21,710 nt of DNA from Acanthaster planci (taxonomy: Eukaryota; Echinodermata; Asteroidea; Valvatida; Acanthasteridae): NCBI RefSeq assembly GCF_001949145.1, contig NW_019091534.1, positions 517,462 to 539,171 of the forward strand, in the 5' to 3' direction. Within the stretch, counting starts at the first letter, position 1; each line of letters starts with the position of its first letter. Below are positions 1 through 12,100 of this stretch, piece after piece. The translations under genes and the position numbers were made by a program. The notes below the pieces were generated by a model. That model did no database searches and was not told where the DNA came from. It saw nothing but the letters and a program-made list of their open reading frames with translations.

Positions 1-25
1 AACCACTTTGTTGCATAATATGTAG

Positions 26-199
26 GTATGATGTGCAGCGCCCTCACAGCACTGTCTATGATGTGCATCTGGACATCAGCTTGTGCTGGCAGGGTGTGTG
101 TGAGAACCCCATCGTTATTCTTCAGGATGTGATGTTTTCAACGTCCGGTTGTGATGGGGGCAGCAGCTCTAGGAGAAAGAGACGAAGTGTGGAGGACCT
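26..199 (+). CDS. Exon 1 of window: end of an upstream Cys-containing domain and first polybasic site
   Basis: The acceptor is tag at 23-25, with only a modest pyrimidine tract. The frame stays open to base 3, so the upstream edge is the least certain exon boundary. The donor is GTGAGT at 200. The exon gives residues 1-58, ending in phase 2. Its peptide has cysteines in SLCWQGVCEN and STSGCDGG, then RRKRRS (codons 171-188), a proprotein-convertase consensus (RxKR). The upstream domain continues outside the window and cannot be named. Confidence 0.8.
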
Positions 200-3100
200 G
201 TGAGTCTGGAAAATGCATTTGCTTTTGCTATTAACCCCTGTGCTGAAATGTTAGATGAAAATTCATGATGTAAGTGTCAGTTTGAGGAAATAGCTAAATT
301 GGCTCAAAGTTCGAATTAACTGCTGCATCACTTTCACCTGAAGGAAGGTCTTGGAACCATTTTCCAAGTTCATGTTATTTATTCTTTTTGCCGCTCTTCT
401 GAAATGACCTTAGACCAGACGTAACCTCGTTTTGTAAAGTTATCAATTATTAAAGATTTGGTTTTTAAAAAGTCAGTTTTTTCATTCTTTTTGCCAAATT
501 ACCACTTTTTTACTAACTTAGTTTGGTGAAATTGTTGCAGTGTCTTAGGAAATGAAGATTGTTCACGGACATCATTGTTGGGGAAGTTTTCAAAACATTT
601 CTTTTGCTAGAGTGTCGTTGGGTCCCAAGAGATCTACAACTACTTGTGCTTACACAGTTTTCACTGCCTGATTCAAATTGTTTTCATTGTTCATTTTTTA
701 TCTTTTGATTTCTTTGTTCTATTCATAACTCTAGTGAATTTGCTGAGAGCATGGACAGCATGGAAGACATGACAATCAATCCAATAGACAAAGCCAGGGA
801 TTACTTTAGGGCCCTTCTTAAGAACGGTTCCACCGTGTACTCAGCAGAGAAGAATGCCATGACAATGCTTCAGCCAGAAAAAGCGGTTAAACCAAGTGAG
901 TCGATCTATCCATTTTGTGTGGAATTTAGATTAACTTTGATTTGATTTTTTTCTATTTCCATGCATCATAACAAATGAATGAACAAATGAAAAGAAGGAA
1001 ACAAATAGCATGAGACACAGGATGATGAGGATTACTGGAGGATACCTGGTGGCAGCAAAACCTCATTCAAGGGAAGGTTCCTTATTAATGAACACTTAAA
1101 TCCTTTATTTAAATATAAACAGTTTCATTGAGGAAGGAAGTTATAGGATGGGAATGTCAAATAACAAGAAGAAAAATTATGTTTATTTGCCATTTACATG
1201 TATACATACATCTAACTATAATACTGGAGCATAAGGCACATACAGTTACATTCACTGCTTCTTTCCAGAAGTAATTTTTTTGCAAGTGATTTGTTTAAAC
1301 CTTGTGTTTTTCCCTGAGTAAGGGTCTGGCATTATTTCATGCCAAAGGAAAGGGCCCTTGTGTCCTTTTTAAAGGTGGTTCCTGCCTTCCCAATATGAAG
1401 CTTAGGCTGAGTTCAGGCAGCTTGTTCTCGTATGTTCATGAATAGCTCGATTTGTTTTTCATGGGTCGGCCGCTTGAACACCGGGAACGTACAACCGGTT
1501 ATCGGTAGGCCCCCTACTAGTTATTTGTAGCATGCAAGCAACATGGCAGCGTCCTTGTGCATTCTTTGAGAGTTAATGTTTGGATAATTGGGCTAACTTC
1601 TTTTCCATTAAAAACCATTTCTGTCTTGGAAAATTATTGTTAGTTTTGGAAAACTTTCCATTATTTCCAGCTTTGTAAGCCATCTCGATAGTTTTTGCAG
1701 CTTTTCAAAAATCAAATCTGACAAGTTTTTCCATGTGTTCGTGTAAAACCCTGACGAGAAGATGGTGTGTGAACCTGTTCTGAGAACAGTGTTCTTGGGT
1801 CATGTTCCCGCCGTTCGAGCGCGAGAACACAAAACTCGTGTCAAGAACAGGCCACCTGAACTCGACCTCAGCTTCTGATGTAGTGGTGTGATCTTGTGTG
1901 CTCTCAGAAGGACTAAACAAAAGTATTGATAACAAGACACTTGGGGTGCTGGTCCGGTGCTCCAGTAACTTGATGCTATCAAAATATTTAGTGGCATCAT
2001 GTAAGTTTGTTTGTTTGTTCTCTGCAGAAAGTGTGAAATTTTGTTGTCAGACAAACCATCTCTTATTATTATGCAAATAACAAATTGTGAGCCCCTGAAT
2101 TTCCAAGTATCAGCTTAGTATAGTTTGAATGCTCTTTTGCGAAGCTAGGTAGAACTGTCAAATTTGGGGATTTTTCAATGAGAACTTGGATCTACTTGTA
2201 GTTGTGTTTTTGCTATTGCAGGGGTTTCTGAATCCGGCACAGCAAGTCGTCGCTCCATGGGGCTACTCATCTTTGGTAATGAAGATGAAACTCCTGTCAC
2301 AAGAAGGAGAAGGGACCTCTCTCTCTCGAATACTTCAGGTAACGTAGAGAAAGACGAGTGAATTTATACTGAGTAATGATCATACAAATACAGCACGGTT
2401 TGAGGATAGATAGTTGATTTCAGTTCACCTATGCATTGGAAATGTACATAATGGTTCTCGAGGTGAAGCCAAAAGAACTTGTTTGTGGATCTTTACGTGC
2501 ATGCCTGATAAACAGCAAAACTAGCAACTTGCACGTAATGGCGAGTGGACCGTTGAGAACTCGGCTCTCAATCATTGTAAGATTCACTTTTCAAAGGTCA
2601 GGTAAAATCCACGGAGTGTAGAAATGCTTATCAAGTAAAGTGAGTGGTTTATCTGATGGTCTGTTTTTCCTTCCCAGATGGAGCTAACTTGTTCAGCCTT
2701 AATCTTGCTCCTGACGCTGATTCTGGTACATGGCAGGGAAATTTCATCATTGGTGGAGGATTAACACGTGTGTATATTGTCCGTATTTATTTGACATGTT
2801 ATAACTTGAGTGATGGCTTCCCAAACCTGCAAGCTTGCGTGTCTTGGACTGTATACATGTAGAGTACTGACAGACACGTCATCACATGTGGCCTATCAAT
2901 CAGCTGAAGACTGGTGGAACTCTTATAAAAAGGATCACATGGAGTCAGTCATAATTCACACACTACTATGACATGTGCACTTAATTGTGTGTATGACAAC
3001 ACAACAGTTGCAACTCTGTGCAGAGAAAGGTCGTGCAACACTTTAGATGGCCTCCTGTGTATGCTCAACAGAACAGAAGTCTATCTGTACCCCTGGTGTA

Positions 3101-6100
3101 GAATCTGGTGGCTTACAAACATTGCCTGTGTAAAATTGTTGACATTTAAAATGAATAATTCATGATCTTCTATTGAGACTATTGGCAGATTGTAAATTCT
3201 GCTGTCTGTGTCGAGCTTTGCTTTGGCTTCTTTTNAAATTGTGGATAATTGGGGCATGGCAGTATGGAAACTGATGAGTGAAGTTAAATGTAGAGTGGAA
3301 TATGTTGCATTAATCCAAAACAAATGGAGACTGTAGATTACAATTCTTCCAAACCCTGTTGTAACTCCTTCCACATCCATAATGGAATGTGATAGAATTT
3401 TGTTAAACCATGACCTTCAACAGAGAAGGGTCTTGATGCTCTTGGTGGTCACATTGCCAACATGACCATCGGGGAGTTGGAAGCAATGCTGGATCTTCAG
3501 AACATTGACCCGGTCACTGTGGTTCAGCTGATGAAAGACCTACGTGCTCTCTACAAGACCTTTGTAAGTCTGATTTCCTATTTCTTTGAGCAGTTTCCAA
3601 AGACTTCAAATCAACTTTACCATTGTTCAACCTGTGTTGAAGTCTTTGGTTTCTCACACTGGTGGAATTCCAAAGTCACAGGTTTGTTTAATAAGCATGA
3701 TTATGCGAAAAGAGAACGTATTGAGGAATTTTGAACATGGTGAGCATAAGGTAGCATTTACTTCTAATACACATTGTGCTTTGGGTGTTTGGTGGATGAC
3801 TTGATTTTTTTCACTCGGTATGCATGTACTATGATAATTTGTATATTTGCTGTCCTTTTCATGGATAATATTAAGATCAGTCCTTACCAAATCACTTAAC
3901 CTTTTGGAAAAAAATGTTGCCAGGCTTTGATTTAGATTTCATTTGCCGTCCTGGACTTGTTCTTATAAAACCTATAGGGTTGTTCTTTTTCGAATAATTC
4001 AGTATTCAAAATTCGAAACTGCTCTTAATGGAATATAGGAATTTTGAAACTTGCCAACATGGGCATAAATCCCTCAAAGGATGGGAATGATAAACCGCCA
4101 TTTAGCAAAAATATTGACAAAAAGTGGCATGTTGTAGTGTAGTATATTTACACTGCTCTGTGAAAGCACAAGGCCCATGTAGTACCTAATGTAGTGGTTT
4201 TTTGTCTTGATATACCAGCAAATCAATAAAGCAACTACAAAAGAAAATAAAGAATTTTTCAATTTTTTGGTGAATATTCGAACTCATACAAAGCTATTCA
4301 AATAGTTAGCTGATGTTGAATCTTTGATATTTCGAACAGGCCTCAAGCCTCTTACCCAGTAGGTCATGAAGGTTTCCCACACTTTAAATCCCAATTAAGC
4401 CACATTTCTGAGATATATGGTCTCTACAGCAAAACAGTTTCCTGCAGCATTTATGCAAACCTGTCTTAAGGTTTTGAGATATGATTTTGTACAATGTTTT
4501 GTTTCATTGAGCAGATGGAAGAGGCCATCGACGTTTTCAAAAATGGCAAGGCAGGGAACAGCTTTGAGCAGTTTGACGTTGTCCTCAGTGGAACCATTCC
4601 CTTCCCCAAGAGACATGCCAATTTGTTTGAATTGGAGTGGGCATTACCGATTGGTGGATTCATCACTTTAGTTTTCAGTAAGTAGCCTTTTATTTTCTTC
4701 AGTAGTAGCTCATCAGGTTGAGATGGAAATTTATTCATTAGCCGTTTGGCGTCTTACTACAAAGTGACTTCATGCATGTTCCAAGACCTTTGTCTGTAGG
4801 CAGATAAAGTAATGGCCACATCAGTCATGCTCAAAACTGTAGCTTGGAATAAATATGTACAGAATGATTGTTTGCTACATGTAGAGCTGCATTTGAAGCA
4901 CTTAAATTGAGCAGTACTTACTGCACGCTAACGTCGCACGTATTGTTACATGCGTTTCTCTTAACTTTTGGGGGGCCAAATGTATTCCACCAGCTCCTCA
5001 TTTAAAGGTAGTGTGCCAAATTGGCTGTGACAGTTTGCTTCTATAAGAACACCTGTGGAGGAGTGGCAGTCTTAATGATCCTAAGCCAGTAATTCTTTTG
5101 CAGATGCACCGTTTTCCTAATGAGGTCTAGGCCAGTGTACAGAACAAGTACAAAATGATCCAGGACTGATAAACTGGTACCCTGACTGCAGAAATGAAAC
5201 ATTTAGTTGCTAGCTGTTTCATCTCCTTTCTCACTATGAGCATCTAACAAAAGAAGCACGGTGCAAGAACAATGGACACTCATTGTCAGTGAACTGTGTT
5301 TCTTTTGTTAGATGTTAGTAGTGTCTTTGGGTGTAATCATTGGTTTTCACGTATTGCTGCAGCTGAAGCCGTGTTTGCAGTGGACAAAAAATTACGAAGA
5401 GTTACCACAAGTTATTGTTAATATTCCATCACGTGATTATACAGGTGTATAGTCTACCATTCATATTCATGTGATTTTGTATCAGCAGGTGACCTTCAAA
5501 TCTGACATTGGATGTGGTTTTAAAAAACATGGAAAGCATGATTTCAACAAGGTGATAACACCGTGCTGGTTCTTTTATACTCAATCATTTCATGCCAGTG
5601 TCCAAAAGTTTCCCCATTTTGCAACATGGTGAACAAAGTATTAACCACATATAGCATTCGCTACAGTGAGAGTTTTATGTGATACCATGCATTTGATTAT
5701 TACTGTTTACGCTCTTGTACATGTATATACTGTCCATAATAGCAGCTTACTTGCAAAATGGGGCAGCCTAGGCACTGGCTCAGTGACCGAGATGGAAATC
5801 ATGTGATCAAAATGTAAATTTCACTTTGCAGTGGCTGTATGCATAGAAAACTGAAAAATTCTTCCAACCAGGCTAGTCTGCATATGCGCGTATGTTGCTG
5901 CCCAGGGGAAAAATAACAACCATTGATTAACACTTGACAATTTAGAAAGTTTACCAGCTATCTGCATTACATGTAATTTTGTCAAATTGACAGCTGACTC
6001 CAAAAGTTTTACCAAAAGAAGTCCTGCAAACACAGCTTGAGTGCAGGAGTTCTACATGATTTTCAAAACATTTATTCCACCAGAAACAAAAAGTTTGAAA

Positions 6101-9100
6101 TAAACCTCCCTGTCTTTAAAGGGAATTCCAAATAGACTCTGTTGTTTGAATTAACGAGTGCGTGTTAGCATGGAGAATTGTGTTAATTGTGCTACACTTT
6201 TCAGTTATTCAGTTAATTCAGTTATTTTTTGATTATTTCAGGAATTACAGGGGGAGGTTTCTTTGACATGAAGATACCAGTATCCTTCAGTGTGATTTCC
6301 ATGAAAGCAAAGGTAGGATTGGAAAAAGGCTACAAATAAGATTAAACTTTCAGTGCAACTCTTGTCGGGTCAGACCTTTGGGGGAAAATTTGCTGCCAAT
6401 ATGTATGTAGGGAAGTGCATGCATTTTTTATGAGGCACTGAATTTTAAAAGTAAATGACAGTCAAGCAAGTGGAAGAAGAAAGCTTGTCTTTTGGGCCAG
6501 AGTTTGAACCTTGAGTGGCATGTCAACTCTAGTATCGAGCTGAAGTGATTGATCGTCCACTATTTTTGTGATGTGGCTCATTGTCAAATGTTTATTGCCT
6601 TGTGCGACCAAAAAAAGGACTGTATAATATACTATTTAGATTTGATTTCAGTGCCTGTATGTTAGTAAATTCCACATAACTTTAGACACAGAAACCTAAG
6701 TTTGAATTATGTAGTCCTGGACCGGGCCACATTGGTATTGTGCATCTTTATTTGAATTTTATTTCGTCCAAAAGCTTCGGAGAGATATGCTTCAAGTGGA
6801 AGTAAAATGGAGCAATGTGTTGGTTTTATCTTTTATAGGGCGGCATAACACCAATTACTGGTGCAAATCTGAAAGGTAGTGTGTCTGTCTGTTTTATCCT
6901 GTGTGCCGAGTTGCAACTCTCTGCTGATGTGCTCCACACAAGCTTTCCCACTGTCGCTGAGATACTGTTCTCAAAGTTCCCACTGGATGTCAGGTGAGTA
7001 AGTGGAGTGCAGAAATGTGCAGTATGAATGGTATATTGTGTTGCCACACCATGGTGGCATTCAGCCCATGCCTTACCACCAGTTCCATATATTGTTGATG
7101 TATCCCCAACGTAGGGTGGTCCCTATAATGTGATGCACTTTGATATTTTGCCCCTAGTACCTCACTAGAGATATATTTCTACCTCCACAATATGTGCCAT
7201 TTCATCACGCTATCAATATTCCTGGTTGTAAATCTTAAGTTTTCATACGTTCTTCTTAGTACCAGTGAAATTTTATTTTGGCCTGATTTTCTGATTCTAT
7301 TTCAAAGTGCAAAATGAACTCTTATCAAATTCAACAATGTTTCAGACTTTTAGTTGAATAGAGGTAATGATTTAATGATGTACTATGAGAATAAATATGT
7401 GCTCAGTTGGTCTTCAACTAACATTTAAGACTGGCCAAGCACGTACATGTATATGTTCCCATTTATAAATACCGCTTTTGTCAGACAGTCAAAGAAGACA
7501 ATAGATGATAAATTTGCAAGGATTTTGTTCAAGAATTTAACTTTCATATTCCCAAACACCCCATTTTAAGTGTTGTATTCGAGTCCATCATATAAGTCCC
7601 TGCAAGTCCCTGTAAGTCCATCACAAGTCCATCACAAGCGTTCAGTCTTAAGCCAATTCACAAGCTATTCGAATGAGCTGTGCCAGAAGCATTCTTTTGT
7701 CATTGTTCACCCTGTTATGATTGACCCTGTGAAGGGACTTGTGAAAGGACTTGTGATGGACTCGAATACAACTTTGCCATTTTATGGTATAATCCTAGTG
7801 CAAGTAGTCCAGAGGAATCTCCTTATGTGGACTTGATGCACATGTTGCAAGTTCTGCGTGCTGTGCTGCACACAGACTCTTGACCAATGGGAATGGATTA
7901 AACTGTCTCGTATCCAGGTGCCAGCGCATTTTCTACACTGCAGGCATTATCGAATTGGAGTGGGGCATTAAATACATGGTCATGTTGCACGTTGTTGAGT
8001 AGGGAAACTGTCTAAGGCATTTAACAATAAAATTTATCAACTTTGAAGAAATTTAATGTTACCATGAGATTATCTGAGATGTTCTCAAGTGTGCCATTTC
8101 AGGGAACACTTAGCCTAAATAATGTCCAACATCCGAGTACCACTATTTTGGAATTTTGGATGAAACGGCATGCATTATGTAAGTAATAGTACCAGTAGTT
8201 AAATCTATCAATTTGAAAGTTTTTAACAAAGAAGTTTGGCAACACTGCATGTGGAAAGTCAAGGGAAACATCAGGTTAAGGGACTTCATTATACAGAACT
8301 TTTCACTCACACTTCTTTAGCACTCAATTGATATGGCAATTGAGACAAGGTGACTGGCGTCATGAAATGCCTGTCTCATTAATACAACCCATGGGAAACA
8401 TGACTAATGTATTAAGCCTCTCTGACTTTCAAACCTTTTCCGAATGGTCCAAATTTTCTTACATCTTTTGTGGTAAATTCCATGTCACGGAGATTGCAAA
8501 CTTTGGTCATTAACAGTGAAACTAAAACCAGTAGCAAAGCTGATTTCAGCGGTCGTGTAGAAACTGTTTAATTATGTATGATTCATGACCATAACAATCA
8601 TCAAGTAGCTTGGCCCTCAACATTTTAATGCCATAGTCTTAAACACATACTCATGTCAAGGGTTAAAACACAAGCCCCAGTAGTATTAATTCTAGAGTGC
8701 TTCTATTAATTGTGGCTTCTGGCTCACTCCATAATTCTGAGATTTGGATTGCATTTTTACAGACATTTTGGATTTTATAATTGCCATGCTCAGTAAGTGG
8801 TTGATAAGCATTTTCACCCACCAGTCTTAAATTGCATTTCAGTCCAGATCCACAAACTGAGTCCAATCAAGTCAAATTTAGGGCAGGCACTTGTTTTTAC
8901 TGGGTGGTTGTGGTTTGGAGTGGTTTTGTTTTCATCGAGGAAATAATGAGCCCCAAGCTGGACCAAGAGAGGGTGCAATTTTTTTAGCAGTGGAGAGGCT
9001 CCTGTGGTTGGAACTGCACTTGGTGGGTTCACAAATGACTGTAAAATGTGCTTGTTATGGTCATGTTGCTCCAACAGAATGAACATTCCCCTCCAACATG

Positions 9101-12100
9101 GCTCTTATCAACCAATGAGGGGGTGCTGTTTCTCAGGGCAGATAGTGTAATGGGGCCATTGTAGACTAGTATGGTTGAAATTGGATATGAGGGCCTTGGG
9201 AATGTGGACCTAACCAAAGACATTTTACTTCTTAATGCACTACATAATCAAGTCCAATCAAGGTTGGGGCTTGGGCTGAATGGGTTTGGTTTGGGCTTGT
9301 TTTTATCAATGGTATACAAGTGTGATGGGGCAGTTTTTTTAACTACATGTATTACGTTTACAACTGGACTGAGCCAAACCATGTCGTCCTGAGGAAAACC
9401 TCTCCATCCTTTACATTTTCAGAACAAAGATGGACATAGAAATGATTCCCCTGAGAATTCGTCTGCGAGCTTTGGTTACTCTGAAAATTCCATTCTTTGG
9501 GAAGACGGTTCTTTTCAAGGCCAACTTATATCGCTGGGAAGCTCCTGCAGTTCACCAAACCATCTTTGACTTCCACTCCAAGGAGCCTGACACATCTCCC
9601 CCAGAGATTGAACAGTACTCAACACCGCCGGTAAAACCTTGAAATTTGTCTGCCATATTGTTTTGGATTGTTTCTTATGCTAACTCAAAAATAAATCTCT
9701 TTTTTATGTAGCGTTCCTGATTGTATGTCAACATTGATGTGGCCAGAAATAGAAAGCCCCAGCATGCCAAGGTCATTCCAAAACTCTGATCACTCAAATT
9801 GCTCTAAATGTGGCCTCTCATAGGAGACTCTGAATGTGGAGTCTTGCCCATTTTAGATTTAACTTTACCTACCGAGGTAGTTTTTTTCTCATCATAAAAA
9901 GTGCTAGTCATGAGTCTTCTGGGGATATGGATACAACTTTGCATGAAAGAAACTATCAGTGCTGTCAATTGGTTCAGAGGACACCTTAATCCTCTAATCC
10001 TGGAAATGTGGAAATCGCTTTCAGCTTAGGAGAACTGACCACTGCATCCTCCATTATTTGCCCACAGCCATAAGACAAAGCTTTGTGTGTCAGTTTTATT
10101 CACATTTACAACCTGTAAATCCTCATCATCTTTTTGTCTGATACTATTTGAGGTTTATGACCACATTGCTCAATTTAATAGCTACATTCTAGTACTTTTG
10201 TGCATGTTTGAATGCTTCTATTGTTCAAAAGGCACCCAGTGATTTGAGAGACTTGTACATTGCTTTGTTGGATTTTCATTTTGGTTGTCTGAAGGATGGA
10301 ATCCCAATGAGAGTAGTGGGGAGGAAAGCTTGCAGTGTTGAACAGGTTCCAGGATTAGACTATACATCACCAGCCTTCCAGCTTGAGGTGGCAGCATTCG
10401 ACGACAAGAGCCTGGTTACATTTCACTACCAGGTTGGGACAGCACCTGGAGCCGGTGATGTGGTCTCCAAGACGGAGTTTGGCGGACCCTCAGCTATCAT
10501 CACACAGGTAAGGAATTGACTTGGCTGAAGAAATGAAAAATGAAATCAAAACAGGGCGTTCTTGCATTTGCAGGAAGATCTGAGAGTAGGATTTATTAAT
10601 CAGGAAGCTCTAAAGAGCTGTTTTCGGGGATGTATTGGAAATCAGAAATCAAGATTAGTTTTTAAATCTTGATTTTAATTGCATTGTTTAGTTACAGTTA
10701 CAAAGAACTATTTTATTTCCTTAGTAAACAGTGCCAGAGGAAGGTATTGTCACTGTAAAATAAGGTTAAGAAATGCTGGAACTGCAGACAGCGAGAATAG
10801 GTTTAATATAAACTAGAAATTAATTAATTTGAGTAACAATAAAATTGCAAAGATGAAACAAATTGGAGTGAATCGGTGTGGGGCAGTGCAAGGCTGTTTT
10901 CATGAACTTAAAACTTGAGATGCTTGAAAAGGTGTGGTTTCTGTTGTCACACTGAAAATAATGATCCTAGCAAAGAAAAAGTACACAGAGAAAACAAAAT
11001 CCCTGTTAGCATTTTTCTGTTGTGCAGTGTCTCCCTGTGGTTTGTGGACTAGGAAAGATGAGGAAAAACTCAAGATTTAGGGATGTTTCCACTTTGGGGT
11101 TTGATTGTTTAAATGATAACTGATGAATGATGAACTTTTCAAATATTCCAAATGGTTTTCCAAATAACAATGTTAGTATCCAATTTGAAAAAAGTCATAT
11201 TATTGTTTTCAAAGACTCTTCTCGGTGGGCATCCTCTCTACTTCACTGTTTATGCAATGAACAACGGGGGAGGCATCTCCACGGCAACCTGCAGCCTCCC
11301 AACCTTTGATGTCACCCTCCCGACAGGCCGCATCACGCCAGACTTCACCTCCACCAGCCACCCGCACGTACTGCGCGCCTCGGCAGTGGTGTTCGATGAC
11401 TCGGTCATCTTGGTGCAAAAGGAAGGCGTCGGGTTTGGTCCTGACATCTGGGGAGACCAGATCGTGCCATGGCATACCATTAACATCACAAAGAGGCATT
11501 ATCAAGAAGTTTTGTGTAAGCTGGTTTGATTTGCTTCTTTCAAAGTTACTTAAATCACTTCACAGTGCCCTACAGCGCTGCGGATGTTGGGTTTCTGATT
11601 TGACATTGAAAGCTAGGCAGCAATCACATGTGCAAAGCTCTTTTTTTTCTTTGAAACGGAAGATACCGTGGCACATCAATTGTCATTATATAAACTTAAC
11701 AGAAACAGTGATAACATTTTTTAGCCACTGCTTCTCGAAAATGAGCATGTAATCTTTGAACCTTTTGTTTCATTAATGTTCATGCAACGGAAACTGTTTC
11801 CAGACCAACAGATGTAATGTATTTGTTTCCGGTAGCAACATCCAAAAAACTTGGGATGGTAGGCAGGATAAAAGTTTTTGAAAAAACTTTGATCTAATAT
11901 GAGATCAATGCAGTAGAGCCTCACTATAGCAAATGCTGACATTCTGAACTTTGCCTTTTGCCGTTGCCGAATTCTTTTGTTCCACAGAAATCATCAAAAA
12001 AGTAATTGTAGAGCCTAACATTATTTAATTAAAATTTATTTTCGTTTTAAAAGAATTATAGTTTGGAATGCTGATAATTACTTAAAAATGAAGGAACACT

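Larger units (their letters stand above)
6994..9422 (+). other. Intron 8 (2,429 bp), the longest, with a MITE
   Basis: Holds the MITE at 7569-7776 and TACATGTA sites at 7444 and 9344. The stretch 8840-9400 is G-richer and has a repeated 12-mer (8860-8871 and 9251-9262, AGTCCAATCAAG), possibly an old degraded insertion. Short ORFs on both strands there have no recognisable product. Confidence 0.8.

Noticed and set aside
1776-1788. TGTTCTGAGAACA as a steroid-receptor response element
   Set aside because: The half-sites are in the opposite order and spacing to the AGAACAnnnTGTTCT consensus.
3235-3235. The N base as a sign of a gap or misassembly
   Set aside because: A single undetermined base inside an intron. 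The exons on both sides join in frame.
3989-4336. Two TTCGAA hexamers at each end of a 350-bp stretch, suggesting inverted-repeat ends
   Set aside because: TTCGAA is expected several times in a window of this size, and flanking bases do not extend into a convincing inverted repeat or target duplication.
8814-9086. Minus-strand ORF of 90 codons in intron 8, and others of similar size (3081-3380, 4466-4738, 14645-14941)
   Set aside because: No domain, no splice continuity and no codon-pattern support. ORFs of this size are expected by chance in this amount of AT-rich DNA or as shadows of exons.
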